From Lachnospiraceae bacterium (GTDB lineage: Bacteria; Bacillota; Clostridia; Lachnospirales; Lachnospiraceae): 55,744 nucleotides of DNA. The DNA lies in the NCBI GenBank assembly GCA_024693135.1, contig JAILLN010000067.1, forward strand, positions 1 through 55,744, read 5' to 3'. Position numbers and translations under genes: made by a program. The notes under the pieces were generated by a model that saw only the letters and a program-made list of their open reading frames with translations, ran no database searches and was not told where the DNA came from. Shown here piece after piece: positions 1-9,586 of the stretch; positions within the stretch are counted from its first letter, which is position 1; each line of letters starts with the position of its first letter.

Positions 1-30
1 ATCCATTCCTATTTTTAGTATTCTTTTCAT
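1..30 (-). CDS. Start of a probable IS110-family transposase (5' end only)
   Basis: Ten codons on the minus strand, beginning with ATG at 30-28, read MKRILKIGMD before the window ends. A strong AAAGGAGG ribosome site lies at 44-37, six bases upstream. The pattern of a short basic start followed by IG(M/I)D fits the N-terminus of IS110-type DEDD transposases, whose first catalytic Asp sits in this position. The gene directly upstream is cut off abnormally (see the MEMO-AMMECR1 entry), which fits an inserted element. The family call rests on ten residues plus context, so it is tentative. Any other protein starting this way remains possible. Confidence 0.45.
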   Translation of the reverse strand, partial: MKRILKIGMD

Positions 31-49
31 AGTGACCTCCTTTGTATGT

Positions 50-65
50 GGTAACCCCTGTTACC
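50..65. repeat. Short perfect palindrome in the element leader
   Basis: GGTAAC and GTTACC flank a four-base spacer (CCCT) just upstream of the transposase ribosome site. It could form a small stem-loop in the leader RNA, either as part of a guide RNA or as a control of transposase translation. The function is unknown. Confidence 0.5.
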
Positions 66-122
66 GTTGATTTTTTCCAAATCGTAGTATACAGGTAAAT
101 CCACGACGCTACAAATGTGAGG

Positions 123-1400
123 TCACTTCATATTATCTAAATCCGGCAGAAGAAGCCCTCTTCTCTGGCCCTTCGTCACGATCACCCCGTATTTCTTCAC
201 GTCAAGCTCATCCGGGGAGGATATCTTCTCCGGATCCCCCAGCACATCCACATTGATGTCCAGGTCCGGCAGCTCCTCCTTCCGGATCCTGGAAAACCGC
301 GGATCCCGGGTCGAAGCCGATATGGCGTTCATGATGATCTCCTGGGCCACGCTGTCCTGAGTAGCCAGGATGGTTCCGATACAGCCTCTCAGCATCCCAT
401 GCTCATGGATCGAGACAAAAGCCCCCGCCCTGGTCTTTTTCATTTCCTCCGGCAGATCCTCCGGCGGCTCGATGATCCTCCCCTCCCGGATATAGGTATC
501 GATCGTCTGCCTTGCAAGCTTCACATATGCATCCATTTCCTTCTCCTCCGCTATGATGGTCTTCCTCCCGGGCTTCGGCTTGAAGATCCCGATCCCGTAG
601 CCGACGCCGAAGGTATTTTCATGGGACAGGATCCTTGCCGTGACGGGCCACTCCTTTTCTGCCACATCCTCCATGGCTCCCGCCATGATCACGAAGGAGC
701 GGTGCCCGCATTCCTCCGCCCGGGACAGAAATCCCAGATCAAAATCCAGAAGCTCCCCAAAGGCGCCCCTGCCCATGACATCCATGAGCCTCTCATCGTA
801 ACGCGGGCCGTCCGGCTTGTATCCATAAGGTCCGTCGGCCTTCTGGCAGTGGGACAGGTCCCCGCTGGCCACAAATACGGCTCTCCTTCCCAGCTTTTTC
901 ACCACCGATGCGATGATCCTGCCAAAGATACGGTGGGTTTCCAGGGAGAGGCCGGACAGCCCGATCCGGACCAGCTTATAATCCCGGTAGCGCTGATTGA
1001 TAAAATAGAGCGGAACCATGGTCCCGTGATCAAGCTCATGGTCTTTTTCTCCCTCCGTGCCTGCCGGAAAGCCAAGAAGGTCGCATTTGTCACAGACCGC
1101 CTGCACCAGCTCCCGGTCGTACTGCACCGTAAGCTGTACTCCGCCGGCACGGAAATTTCCGAAATCCCCGCGGGCGCTGTAGCCCGGTGATATATGAAAA
1201 TAGTCTGAATACATTATGCTGTGGGGGGAGGCCAGGATGATGGTCTCCGGCTTCAGTCCGGCAATATCCCGCGCTACTTCATCAAATGCATCCAGGGTTG
1301 CCTGGATCTTAAGCCCATCACCTCTTCCCACCTCATGCACGGCAAGGGGCGGATGGGGTACCATATATCCTGCTAAAATCGGCATAGGCTCATTCTCCAT
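123..1400 (-). pseudogene. MEMO-AMMECR1 fusion (AmmeMemoRadiSam system protein), 3' end lost
   Basis: The protein has an N-terminal MEMO/LigB-like class III extradiol-dioxygenase-type domain (about residues 5-275, with metal-ligand-like His in SPHS, DHGT and GDLSH). A C-terminal AMMECR1 domain follows (about 285-425, with the LRGCIGT signature at 337-343). These two domains plus a radical-SAM enzyme form the widespread AmmeMemoRadiSam set. The frame begins at ATG 1400, preceded by GGGAGG; an upstream GTG at 1418 lies before that ribosome site. The AMMECR1 part ends abruptly after GLLLPDLDN with two unrelated residues and a stop. Intact fusions run on for some 40 more residues. The stop lies in foreign DNA of the adjacent element, so the AMMECR1 fold is probably damaged; the MEMO domain is intact. 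The radical-SAM partner is not visible. Confidence 0.85.
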
Positions 1401-1442
1401 AAGTTTTGATCCTCCCACATGGATATGTCAAAAAGATAAGCG

Positions 1443-3527
1443 CTATGAAACAAAGAAGATCCGCACGGAACGGGGCTTTAAGCAGACCTCTCCGGCCACT
1501 GCCCCCCTTCCTTTAACGATGGGATCCTTCTCCCAGGTATCCACGGCGGTAAACCAGCTGCCGTTCTTCAGCTCGGGCAGGCGGATCACCACATCCTCCC
1601 AGTAAGTATTCACCGCCACATAGACGATATCGTCCCGTTTTGCATCCGTAGGCCTGCCGGCAAACATCACCCCCATGTAATGGGATTCGTGGCTGTAGTC
1701 CGGCTCGAAGGGATTCACCCCGTGGGCAGACATCTGCGGGAAGCCTTCCCTGGATTCCTTCAGATTCCTGCGGATGGAAGGGTGCTTCTTCCTGAACTGG
1801 ATCATGTATTTGAAGAAGCGGTGCAGTTCGCTGTTATCCTTCAGATCCTCCCAGTTCAGCCAGGAGATATAATTATCCTGGCAGTAGGCGTTGTTATTGC
1901 CGCCCTGGGAATTGCCGAATTCATCCCCCATGAGAAACATGGGCGTACCCCGGCTCGTCATCAGCACGGCAAAGGCATTGCGCACCATCCGCTCCCTGAG
2001 CCTCTTTACCTCCGGATCCGTGGTCTCTCCCTCCACGCCGCAGTTCCAGCTCAGGTTATTATTATCCCCGTCGGTATTGCCCCAGTCATTGTCCTCATTA
2101 TGCTTTTCATTGTAGGTATAGAGGTCATGCAGGGTAAAGCCGTCGTGGCAGTCCAGGAAATTCACGGATGCATTGAATCCCCTCACGGCCGGATCGTAGA
2201 GGTCATGGGAGCCCATGATCCTGCTGGCGGCCGCCGAGGCCTTTCCCTCATCCCCCTTCAGGAAGGCCCTCATGTCATCTCTGTATTTGCCGTTCCATTC
2301 CATCCAGCGGTTCCAGGAGGGGAAGGAGCCTACCTGATACATGCCGCCCGCATCCCAGGCTTCTGCGATGAGCTTTACCCCGCCCAGCACCGGATCGAAG
2401 GCCAGGGACTGCAGGAGGGGGGGCTTGCTCATGGGCGATCCGTCCTCATTGCGTCCAAGGATCGTGGCCAGATCGAAACGGAAGCCATCCACCCGGTAAT
2501 TGGTAACCCAGTAGCGCAGGCAGTCCAGGATCATCTGCTCCACGATGGGATGGTTGCAGTTCAGGGTATTGCCGCAGCCGGAGAAGTTGTAATAATACCC
2601 TTCCGGCGTCAGCATATAATAAATATTATTGTCTATGCCCTTAAAGGAGAAGAAGGGCCCGTTTTCATTTCCCTCAGCGGTATGGTTAAAGACCACATCC
2701 AGGAAGACCTCTATGCCGTTGTCGCTCAGATCCCGGATGAGCTCCTTCAGCTCCTGCCCCTCATAATTGTGCTCCATCTTGCTGATGTAGCTGGTATTGG
2801 GGGCGAAAAAGCAGACCGTATTGTAGCCCCAGTAATCCATCAGGTCCCTGCCGTGGAAATCCCGGTGGGACAAGGTCTCGTCAAATTCAAAGACCGGCAT
2901 CAGCTCCACCGCGTTCACGCCCAGATCCTTCAGATAGGGGATCTTTTCCCGGATGCCGTCAAAGGTGCCCGGATGGGATACCTCGGAAGAAGGATCCATG
3001 GTGAAGCCGCGGACATGCATCTCATAGATAACCAGATCCTCTGCCGGGATCCTGGGCTTCTCATGGTTGCTCCAGTCAAAGCTGTTGCGGACGACCCTGG
3101 CTTTGTATACGTGGTCTGTCTTGGCCCCCCAGATCCTCTGCCCCGTCACTGCCTTGGCATAGGGATCCAGCAGAAACTTCTTCTTGTTGTAGATGAGCCC
3201 CCTGGCCGGATCATTGGGCCCGTCCATGCGGTATGCATACTCAAAATCCTCAATGTCCAGATTAAATACGATCATGGAGTATACATTGCCGACCCGGTAG
3301 CTTTCCGGAAATTTCAGCACAGCAAAGGGTGTCTTCTTTTCGTTCCGGAATAAGACCAGCTCCACCGATGTAGCCTGGTGGGAATGGATCGTGAAATTCA
3401 CGCCGCCCGGGATTGCGGTGGCTCCATACAGTTCATAAAGTCCCGGCCTCACCTCAAATCCGTCGATGATGTCCAGAGGCTCCATGTGGTAGCGCTGCAG
3501 CACCTCAGCCCTGATCTCCTTTTGCAT
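1443..3527 (-). CDS. glgX: Glycogen debranching enzyme (GlgX/isoamylase type, GH13)
   Basis: A 694-residue cytoplasmic alpha-amylase-family enzyme that hydrolyses alpha-1,6 branch points of glycogen. An N-terminal carbohydrate-binding module (about 25-120) precedes the GH13 barrel. The conserved regions are readable: DVVFNH (277-282), the nucleophile Asp352 in GFRFDLA, the general acid Glu389 in LIAEAWD, and the third Asp462 in FLDCHDG. The length matches the GlgX/TreX branch. It starts at ATG 3527 behind a GGGAGG site and lies 101 bp after the PEGA lipoprotein, with a stem-loop between them. No other glycogen gene is nearby, so its role in storage polysaccharide turnover is taken from the family. 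Confidence 0.93.
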   Translation of the reverse strand: MQKEIRAEVLQRYHMEPLDIIDGFEVRPGLYELYGATAIPGGVNFTIHSHQATSVELVLFRNEKKTPFAVLKFPESYRVGNVYSMIVFNLDIEDFEYAYRMDGPNDPARGLIYNKKKFLLDPYAKAVTGQRIWGAKTDHVYKARVVRNSFDWSNHEKPRIPAEDLVIYEMHVRGFTMDPSSEVSHPGTFDGIREKIPYLKDLGVNAVELMPVFEFDETLSHRDFHGRDLMDYWGYNTVCFFAPNTSYISKMEHNYEGQELKELIRDLSDNGIEVFLDVVFNHTAEGNENGPFFSFKGIDNNIYYMLTPEGYYYNFSGCGNTLNCNHPIVEQMILDCLRYWVTNYRVDGFRFDLATILGRNEDGSPMSKPPLLQSLAFDPVLGGVKLIAEAWDAGGMYQVGSFPSWNRWMEWNGKYRDDMRAFLKGDEGKASAAASRIMGSHDLYDPAVRGFNASVNFLDCHDGFTLHDLYTYNEKHNEDNDWGNTDGDNNNLSWNCGVEGETTDPEVKRLRERMVRNAFAVLMTSRGTPMFLMGDEFGNSQGGNNNAYCQDNYISWLNWEDLKDNSELHRFFKYMIQFRKKHPSIRRNLKESREGFPQMSAHGVNPFEPDYSHESHYMGVMFAGRPTDAKRDDIVYVAVNTYWEDVVIRLPELKNGSWFTAVDTWEKDPIVKGRGAVAGEVCLKPRSVRIFFVS

Positions 3528-3606
3528 AATCCCTCCCTTGCTCCGACTCCTAAAATGATTTCCTGTTATCCCACACTACCGTGCTCCACACTACACAGCC
3601 TGCGGG

Positions 3607-3632
3607 ATAAACATGCCAAAGGGCATGTTTAT
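3607..3632 (-). terminator. Stem-loop at the end of the PEGA lipoprotein gene
   Basis: A perfect 11-bp stem, ATAAACATGCC and GGCATGTTTAT, has a 4-base loop. The stop codon of the upstream gene (3631-3629) lies inside it. There is only a weak T tract, so it may be a weak terminator or an RNA-end-stabilising structure between this gene and glgX. Confidence 0.5.
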
Positions 3633-5101
3633 TCCTCCATCAGATCCGTGAAGGAATAGGTCTCATTCTCTGTGGTATTGTCCAATGTAAGCGTGTAGGT
3701 CTTTGTATGATATCCGTCCTTCCGAAGTGTGATCACATGAGTGCCCATGCTCTTTTTGAAGCTGCAGGGCACGATCCCCTTATATGAGCCGTCAAAATAT
3801 ACCTCTGCCCCCTCTGGCGCATCAATATAAAGAAGCCCGGAAGAGGAGGGCAGCACTCCGCTTTCTGCCGGCTTTCCGGTTTCCGTCCCGGCAGAGGAGC
3901 TTTGCGAAGCAGGTGCGCTGGAGGAGGTGCTGCGGCCGAAATAATCCTTCAAGGCTTCCACCGCCTTTTCCTCCGGGCCGGCTTCTCCCGGCAGGGATGT
4001 CTTCTTGGATGAAGAAGTGCTTTTTGCCGCATTTCCGGAGGCAGGTGCTTTCTCCTTTGCCACCTGCAGCTCGATCTCGATGCTTGCCATCTCCTGTCCC
4101 ACTCCGATCCGTTCCCTTACCGGCTCATAGCCCTCTGCTTCTACCTCCAGCCTGTAGACCCCGTATTCCAGCTCAATGGGGATCAGATGGTCGATCACCT
4201 CCCCGTCGATCCTGACCGTGGGCTTTGCCTCTGTAGGAAGGATGGTAAAGGCAAGCCTTCCATACTTCACCAGCTCTCCCTTCAGGCCGCTGACATCCAG
4301 CAGGGCTTCCTTCCCTCTTTCGATATTTACATGCATGCTCCCGCCGCGCCCGTGATAGGTGATGACCACGTCATATTCTCCCTCCGGTACATCCAGGATC
4401 ATGTCCTCCGTCACCGGGCGGATCAGGTTCTTGCCCACCTGTACCCAGCCTCCCAGGAAGTACTCCGTGCCGGTAAGCCGCAAATGTCCGTTTCCGGAAT
4501 CAATGACGATGCTGTATATATCCGGCTCCATCCCACGAAGAGTCAGGCTGTCGCCTTCATTGATGTCATCGAGCCTGATCTTTGCGCCATTCTTGAATAC
4601 GGCCGTCTTTTCTGTGATCCGCAGGTTATCGTCCCCCATCCGGAAGATGCCCCGGTTCTTATTGATGGAGTATTTCTGCACATCCCGCAGAATGAAGGAA
4701 TCCGGGCTCTGCCTTAAGGAGACCAGGGTCTTGGAATGAACGGAAAGCAGAACCTCCGTTATCATCCCCGGTTCAAAAAGCTCCGGCACCGTGGCCTTGC
4801 CGTACCGGTCTGAAAATTCCGTCAGCTCGTCATAGAAGGCTTCATAACTTTTGCCATTGGCGGCGGTCTGAAGCCGGATCTTCCGTTCTGCCTGGTTCCA
4901 GGAGATCAATACTGCCGTATCCCGGGCGGTCAGGCTGTCTCTTTCCGCCAGATCTTCTGCCACGGGAGCTGCCGCAGCCGGGGCAGGAGCCGGCTCCTTC
5001 TTTCCGCATCCCGAGAGCACGAATGCGCAGGCAGACAGGACAATCATAAAGACCAAAGCCTTCTTCAGCATTTTGATAAAAGGTATTCCTTGGTATTGCA
5101 T
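3629..5101 (-). CDS. Lipoprotein with two PEGA domains
   Basis: A 490-residue predicted lipoprotein. A hydrophobic signal segment (about 15-30) ends in the lipobox LSGC with the lipidated Cys at 32, followed by a Pro/Ala-rich linker. The first PEGA-like domain is at about 285-340 and the second occupies the last 70 residues (PEGAEVYFDGSYKG); a low-complexity Ser/Lys/Ala linker separates them. PEGA domains are small beta-rich modules of surface proteins. The start at 5101 is supported by a GGAGG seven bases upstream. A second in-frame ATG at 5071 would give a shorter signal peptide. The start overlaps the end of cca by 37 bp, so the two are probably co-transcribed. The ligand is unknown; a cell-envelope anchoring role is a family-level guess. 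Confidence 0.8.
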   Translation of the reverse strand: MQYQGIPFIKMLKKALVFMIVLSACAFVLSGCGKKEPAPAPAAAAPVAEDLAERDSLTARDTAVLISWNQAERKIRLQTAANGKSYEAFYDELTEFSDRYGKATVPELFEPGMITEVLLSVHSKTLVSLRQSPDSFILRDVQKYSINKNRGIFRMGDDNLRITEKTAVFKNGAKIRLDDINEGDSLTLRGMEPDIYSIVIDSGNGHLRLTGTEYFLGGWVQVGKNLIRPVTEDMILDVPEGEYDVVITYHGRGGSMHVNIERGKEALLDVSGLKGELVKYGRLAFTILPTEAKPTVRIDGEVIDHLIPIELEYGVYRLEVEAEGYEPVRERIGVGQEMASIEIELQVAKEKAPASGNAAKSTSSSKKTSLPGEAGPEEKAVEALKDYFGRSTSSSAPASQSSSAGTETGKPAESGVLPSSSGLLYIDAPEGAEVYFDGSYKGIVPCSFKKSMGTHVITLRKDGYHTKTYTLTLDNTTENETYSFTDLMEE

Positions 5102-6420
5102 TCCGGATCCTCCAGGACCAGCTGCAGCAACTGGTTCAGCTTTTCTCCGATCTCCTTCCCGGGCTTCATCCCCGCCCGGATGAGGTCATTCCCGTCCACT
5201 GCCAGGTCTTTCAGGGAGATACACTGCTTCTTCTGCATGATCTCGGCATACAAAGCCATGAGCTTCTTCTGGTAGCGGATCTTTTCCTCCCGGTTGTAGC
5301 GGCTCTGGGCAAGCATATCCGCCGCCCTGACCGGAAAAAGGAGACGGAAGGTTTCCTCCCCGGTCTTGTTCATTGCCCTCCTTACGGACTGCAGGGTGGC
5401 TTCCGGCCGGTAATCATGGTATTTTACCAGGGCGCGTACATGGCTTATGGTATCATTGTCCATCTTAAGCCGGCGCATGATCCCTTCCGCGATCCGCTCA
5501 GATGCTTCTGCATGTCCCTTAAAATGCTCCACCCCTTCTCCGTCCACGGTAAGGCATTCCGGCTTTCCGAAATCATGAAACAGGAGGGCAAGCCTTACAA
5601 AGGCGCCCAGCCTCTCATCCTCCTTCATGAGGCAGGAATACTTCGCATCGATCATGAGAGCCTGTATGGTATGCTCTCCCACGGTATAGATATGATGCTT
5701 GTTTTTCTGGCTCGTTTCCATGCAACGGTCAAGCTCCGGAAGGACCACGGAAGTAACCCCATCTGCAGCCATGTCCCGGAGCTTTTCCGGATGGTCTGAG
5801 CAGACAAGTCCCTGCAGCTCGTCCCGGATCCGCTCTGCCGAGATATTCCGGAGGGTTCCGGCCAGGCGGGATGCCGCCTCCCTTGTTTTTTCCTCAATCC
5901 GAAATCCAAGCCTTGCCGAAAACCGGTAAGCACGAAGGATCCTTAAGGCGTCTTCGCTGAAGCGCTCCGCCGGATCCCCCACCGCCCGGATAATTCCTTC
6001 CTTCAGGTCTTCTGCCCCGCCGAAGAGATCCACCAGGCCTTTTTCGGGATGATAGGCCATGGCATTCACCGTAAAGTCCCGGCGCCTCAGGTCTTCGCTT
6101 AGTTCACGGGTGAAGCTGACCCCGCTTGGATGGCGGGAATCCTCATAAGCCCCGTCAATCCGGTATGTGGTCACCTCATAGCTTTCCCGCTTCATGAGGA
6201 CCGTGACCGTACCGTGCTGGATCCCCGTATCTACGGTCCTGCGGAATAAGGCCTTCACTTCCTCCGGCCTTGCGCTGGTGGTGATATCCCAGTCCTTCGG
6301 GCAAAGGCCCAGCATCAAATCACGAACGCAGCCCCCGACGGCATACGCCTCGAAGCCTGCGTTCGTAAGGTCTTCTATGATCCTTCTGCAATTGTCTGGA
6401 AGGCGAAATCCGCACTTCAT
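5065..6420 (-). CDS. cca: CCA-adding enzyme / tRNA nucleotidyltransferase
   Basis: A 451-residue class II nucleotidyltransferase of the poly(A)-polymerase family, adding or repairing the 3' CCA of tRNAs. The head domain shows AVGGCVRDLMLG followed by the catalytic KDWDITT (two metal-binding Asp). Neck and body helices follow (RAYRFSARLGF, then the region around 180-230). A C-terminal HD domain has LALLFHDFGKPE. This nucleotidyltransferase-HD layout is common in Clostridia. ATG 6420 has AGGAG upstream. The gene lies 14 bp after ackA and overlaps the PEGA lipoprotein gene. A pure poly(A) polymerase activity cannot be excluded from sequence alone, but is unlikely in this lineage. Confidence 0.92.
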   Translation of the reverse strand: MKCGFRLPDNCRRIIEDLTNAGFEAYAVGGCVRDLMLGLCPKDWDITTSARPEEVKALFRRTVDTGIQHGTVTVLMKRESYEVTTYRIDGAYEDSRHPSGVSFTRELSEDLRRRDFTVNAMAYHPEKGLVDLFGGAEDLKEGIIRAVGDPAERFSEDALRILRAYRFSARLGFRIEEKTREAASRLAGTLRNISAERIRDELQGLVCSDHPEKLRDMAADGVTSVVLPELDRCMETSQKNKHHIYTVGEHTIQALMIDAKYSCLMKEDERLGAFVRLALLFHDFGKPECLTVDGEGVEHFKGHAEASERIAEGIMRRLKMDNDTISHVRALVKYHDYRPEATLQSVRRAMNKTGEETFRLLFPVRAADMLAQSRYNREEKIRYQKKLMALYAEIMQKKQCISLKDLAVDGNDLIRAGMKPGKEIGEKLNQLLQLVLEDPECNTKEYLLSKC

Positions 6421-6434
6421 CCCCAGAAAGCTCC

Positions 6435-7637
6435 TTAAGCCCTTCCCACGATTTCCACGGTCTGCATGGCGATGGAAAGCTCCTCGTTGGTGGGGATCAC
6501 CATGAGTACCGGCTTCCCCCCGTCCTTCGATATGACTGCTTCCCTGCCTCTGGCTTCCTTATTACGCTCTTCATCCAGCTCCGTGCCAAGGAAGCCCAGG
6601 TACTGGCAGATCCTCCCCCGGATGCCGGCGTCATTCTCGCCTACTCCTGCCGTAAAGGCTATCGCATCCACCCCGTTCATGGCGGCGGCATAAGCCCCGA
6701 TATACTTTGCCACCCGGAGGGAATACGCCCGGAGCGTGATCTCGCTGATCTCGCTTCCTCCCTCGGCGGCCTTCACGATGTCGCGGAAATCGGAAGATAC
6801 GCCGGTGAGACCCAGGACGCCGGATTTCTTATTCAGGATATCAACCACGGCATCGCAGCTGATGCCCTCCTTCCCTGCGATGAACGGGATCACGGCCGGA
6901 TCGATATCCCCGGAGCGGGTACCCATGATCAGCCCCTCCAAAGGCGTAAGGCCCATGGAGGTATCCACGCACTGTCCTCCCTGGACTGCGGAAATAGAGG
7001 CTCCGTTGCCCAGATGGCAGACGATGATCTTCAGGTCTTTGATGTCCTTTTTCAGCATGTCCGCAGCCCTTGAGGACACATAGGCATGGCTGGTGCCGTG
7101 GAAGCCATAACGGCGGACCTTGTATTTCTCATAATATTCATAGGGGATAGCATAGAGGTAAGCCTCCGGCTTCATGGTCTGATGGAAGGCGGTATCAAAT
7201 ACCGCCACATGGGGCAGATCCGGCATCAGATCCATGCAGGCCCGGATCCCGATGATGCAGGCCGGGTTGTGAAGAGGCGCCAGATCGCTTACCTCTTCGA
7301 TGGCCGCGATGACATCCTCGTCGATCCTTACCGCCTGCTTGAATTTCTCCCCGCCGTGCACCGTGCGGTGCCCCACGGCATCGATCTCCTTCAGCGAAGA
7401 GACCACGCCGGTCTCCGGATCCGTAAGCGCTGCGATCACCAGGGCTACGGCATCCTTATGATCCTTCATTTCCTTCAGAGCGGAGGTCTTCTCCCCGTCT
7501 CCCTTCCTGTACTCGAAATTGCTGCCGTCGATTCCGATGCGCTCACACAGGCCCTTTGCCAGCACGCTGTTTTCCGCCGTATCGATCAGCTGGAATTTCA
7601 GCGAAGAAGAACCGCAGTTGATCACTAAAACCTTCAT
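6435..7637 (-). CDS. ackA: Acetate kinase
   Basis: A 400-residue cytoplasmic kinase that interconverts acetyl phosphate plus ADP with acetate plus ATP, the ATP-yielding step of acetate fermentation. The ASKHA signature opens the protein (VLVINCGSSSLKFQL). The second signature, MGTRSGDIDPAVI, and the glycine-rich HLGNGASISA are also present. The length is that of the family. The usual partner gene pta is not adjacent; ackA sits instead between proS (21 bp upstream) and cca. Transcription presumably comes from the long upstream run. Confidence 0.96.
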   Translation of the reverse strand: MKVLVINCGSSSLKFQLIDTAENSVLAKGLCERIGIDGSNFEYRKGDGEKTSALKEMKDHKDAVALVIAALTDPETGVVSSLKEIDAVGHRTVHGGEKFKQAVRIDEDVIAAIEEVSDLAPLHNPACIIGIRACMDLMPDLPHVAVFDTAFHQTMKPEAYLYAIPYEYYEKYKVRRYGFHGTSHAYVSSRAADMLKKDIKDLKIIVCHLGNGASISAVQGGQCVDTSMGLTPLEGLIMGTRSGDIDPAVIPFIAGKEGISCDAVVDILNKKSGVLGLTGVSSDFRDIVKAAEGGSEISEITLRAYSLRVAKYIGAYAAAMNGVDAIAFTAGVGENDAGIRGRICQYLGFLGTELDEERNKEARGREAVISKDGGKPVLMVIPTNEELSIAMQTVEIVGRA

Positions 7638-7658
7638 TGTATCCCCCTCCTGTTCGTT

Positions 7659-9089
7659 TTAATATGCCTTGCCCCAATAGACAAGGTGCTTTGCCGGCCG
7701 GCCGCAGCAGACGCATACTTCCGAGATCCTCTCCTGATCCTCAAAGGGCATGCAGCGGGACGTAGCCGTCGTATCTGCCTTGATCTGATCCTCGCACTCT
7801 ACATCACCGCACCACATTGCGCGGACGAAGCCCGGCTTATTCTCAATGATATCCTTGAATTCATCATAGCTTTTTGCATCATAAATGCAGGAATCCAGAT
7901 GCTCTTTCGCCCTGCGGTACATATCCTCGTGGATCTGGTCTAAAAGCCGGCCTACAAATTCCTCGATCCCCTCCAGGTCTGCGGTGATCTTTTCCCTGGT
8001 ATCCCTGCGGACTACCACGCAGTGCCCGGCTTCGATATCCTTCGGGCCGATCTCGATCCGGAGAGGGAAGCCCCTCATTTCCTGCTCTGCAAACTTAAAT
8101 CCGGGCCTCCGGTCAGAATCGTCAAGCTTCACACGGAAGTTCTTCAGCCTGTCCTTAAGCTCTCCTGCTTTTGCCATGACCTCTTCCTTTGCCTGCTGGA
8201 TCGGCACGATCACCACCTGGACCGGTGCGATCCTGGGAGGCAGCACCAGTCCGTCATTGTCGCCATGAACCATGATGATGGCTCCGATGATCCGGGTAGA
8301 AAGACCCCAGGAGGTCTGGTATGCCGTATGCAGCGTATTGTCCTTGTCCGTAAACTCGATCCCGAAGGCCTTGGCGAAGCCGTCCCCGAAGTTATGGCTC
8401 GTACCGCTCTGGAGCGCCTTGCCGTCATGCATCATGGCCTCGATGGTATAGGTGGCCTCTGCCCCGGCAAATTTTTCCTTGTCGGTCTTCCGGCCGCGGA
8501 TGGTGGGGATAGCCAATACCTCCCTGCAGAAATCCGCATAGACATTCAGCATCCGGACAGTCCGTTCCTCTGCCTCCTCATAGGTGGCATGAATGGTATG
8601 CCCCTCCTGCCATAGGAATTCCCGGCTCCTTAAGAACGGCCTGGTGGTCTTCTCCCACCGTACCACGGAGCACCACTGGTTGTAATTCCTGGGCAGATCC
8701 CGGTAGGAATGGATGATGTTCTTGTAGAAATCACAGAAAAGAGTCTCGGAGGTAGGTCTCACGCAGAGTTTTTCTGTCAGCGGCTCCGAGCCTCCCATGG
8801 TGACCCAGGCCGCCTCCGGGGCAAATCCTTCCACATGATCCTTTTCCTTCTGGAGCAGGCTCTCGGGAATGAAAAGCGGCATATAAACATTCTCTACGCC
8901 GGTCTCCTTGAACCGCCTGTCCAGCTCCTTCTGTATGTTTTCCCAGAGGGCATAGCCCGCGGGCTTGATGATCATGCATCCCTTTACGCTGGAATAGTCG
9001 ATGAGCTCCGCCCTGGTAACGATGTCCGTATACCACTGGGCAAAATCCTCATCCATTGATGTGATGTCTTTTACTAATTTTTCTGCCAT
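7659..9089 (-). CDS. proS: Prolyl-tRNA synthetase, short (archaeal/eukaryote-like) form
   Basis: A 476-residue class II aminoacyl-tRNA synthetase. It lacks the long editing insertion of the bacterial-type enzyme and carries the C-terminal zinc-binding-like extension ending in [10 protein letters not shown], which marks the archaeal/eukaryote-like form common in Clostridia. Class II motifs are visible: VYMPLFIP (motif 1 region), [20 protein letters not shown] and [20 protein letters not shown] (motif 2), and the [16 protein letters not shown] region (motif 3). It starts at ATG 9089, 8 bp after the small membrane-protein gene, with GGAGGAG upstream. Confidence 0.95.
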   Translation of the reverse strand: MAEKLVKDITSMDEDFAQWYTDIVTRAELIDYSSVKGCMIIKPAGYALWENIQKELDRRFKETGVENVYMPLFIPESLLQKEKDHVEGFAPEAAWVTMGGSEPLTEKLCVRPTSETLFCDFYKNIIHSYRDLPRNYNQWCSVVRWEKTTRPFLRSREFLWQEGHTIHATYEEAEERTVRMLNVYADFCREVLAIPTIRGRKTDKEKFAGAEATYTIEAMMHDGKALQSGTSHNFGDGFAKAFGIEFTDKDNTLHTAYQTSWGLSTRIIGAIIMVHGDNDGLVLPPRIAPVQVVIVPIQQAKEEVMAKAGELKDRLKNFRVKLDDSDRRPGFKFAEQEMRGFPLRIEIGPKDIEAGHCVVVRRDTREKITADLEGIEEFVGRLLDQIHEDMYRRAKEHLDSCIYDAKSYDEFKDIIENKPGFVRAMWCGDVECEDQIKADTTATSRCMPFEDQERISEVCVCCGRPAKHLVYWGKAY

Positions 9090-9097
9090 TTCTCCTC

Positions 9098-9568
9098 CTA
9101 TACGGGTCCCGCCCCCGCCTTTTTCTGCAGCTTCTCCTTAAACTGGGCAAACTTGCTCTTTTGGACCGGCTCGGCCTTGATGCTTCCCCTTACGCCCTTT
9201 ACCGCCGTGATGTAGATCCCGCTGACCGTAGCCTTGACCTCCTTCTTTACCGGAATGATGTCAAAAACCTTGGTATCCGCGATGAAGGTAATGATCTGCG
9301 GGCCAACCTTGGCCTTTACCACCGGCACCTTCGCCATCCTCATCAGCTTTGGCGTCTGCTGAAGGATGACCGCCGGAAGCCCCGCATCCTTCAGCTTCAT
9401 TTTCTTTTTATCGATCACCAGCATCTGCACCTGCTGTGCGGCCGCATCGATCTGGGCCTGCTGCTCCGCCTGCTTTTTCTGGGCTCTCTTCCCCAGAAAA
9501 TACAGCAGCGCGATGATGCCGGCAACTACTACCAATACGATGATCGTAATAATCCATCCCCTGCTCAA
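9098..9568 (-). CDS. Small membrane-anchored protein of unknown function
   Basis: A 156-residue protein with one N-terminal transmembrane helix (about 5-26) followed by a Lys/Gln/Ala-rich stretch (about 28-48) and a basic, beta-rich soluble part. The last 20 residues are again basic ([14 protein letters not shown]). I do not recognise a family. With the short N-terminus MSRGW outside the helix, the soluble part could face either side of the membrane. The gene lies between galU (18 bp) and proS (8 bp) in a tightly packed run, so it is probably co-transcribed with both. Confidence 0.7.
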   Translation of the reverse strand: MSRGWIITIIVLVVVAGIIALLYFLGKRAQKKQAEQQAQIDAAAQQVQMLVIDKKKMKLKDAGLPAVILQQTPKLMRMAKVPVVKAKVGPQIITFIADTKVFDIIPVKKEVKATVSGIYITAVKGVRGSIKAEPVQKSKFAQFKEKLQKKAGAGPV

Positions 9569-9586
9569 TCTGCCTACCTCCTATCC

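Larger units (their letters stand above)
1..128 (-). mobile_element. End of an insertion element, probably IS110/IS1111 type
   Basis: From about 128 leftwards the AMMECR1 reading frame is lost and about 95 bp of non-coding DNA leads to a well-initiated ORF at base 30. The non-coding part holds a short perfect palindrome (GGTAAC-CCCT-GTTACC, 50-65). It also has a 9-bp inverted repeat, AGTGACCTC at 31-39 and GAGGTCACT at 119-127, bracketing the whole leader. IS110-family elements carry non-coding ends from which structured guide (bridge) RNAs are made, and the IS1111 group has subterminal inverted repeats. The exact boundary near 128 is inferred from where the AMMECR1 homology stops. The other end is outside the window. 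Confidence 0.45.

Noticed and set aside
1680..3353. Long plus-strand open frame opposite glgX (and similar frames opposite flgK, flgL, galU and others)
   Set aside because: They mirror GC-rich codons of well-identified minus-strand genes, have no ribosome sites and no recognisable protein features.
3784..5100. Several Pro/Ser/Arg-rich frames opposite the PEGA lipoprotein
   Set aside because: They are by-products of the low-complexity linkers of the lipoprotein on the other strand.
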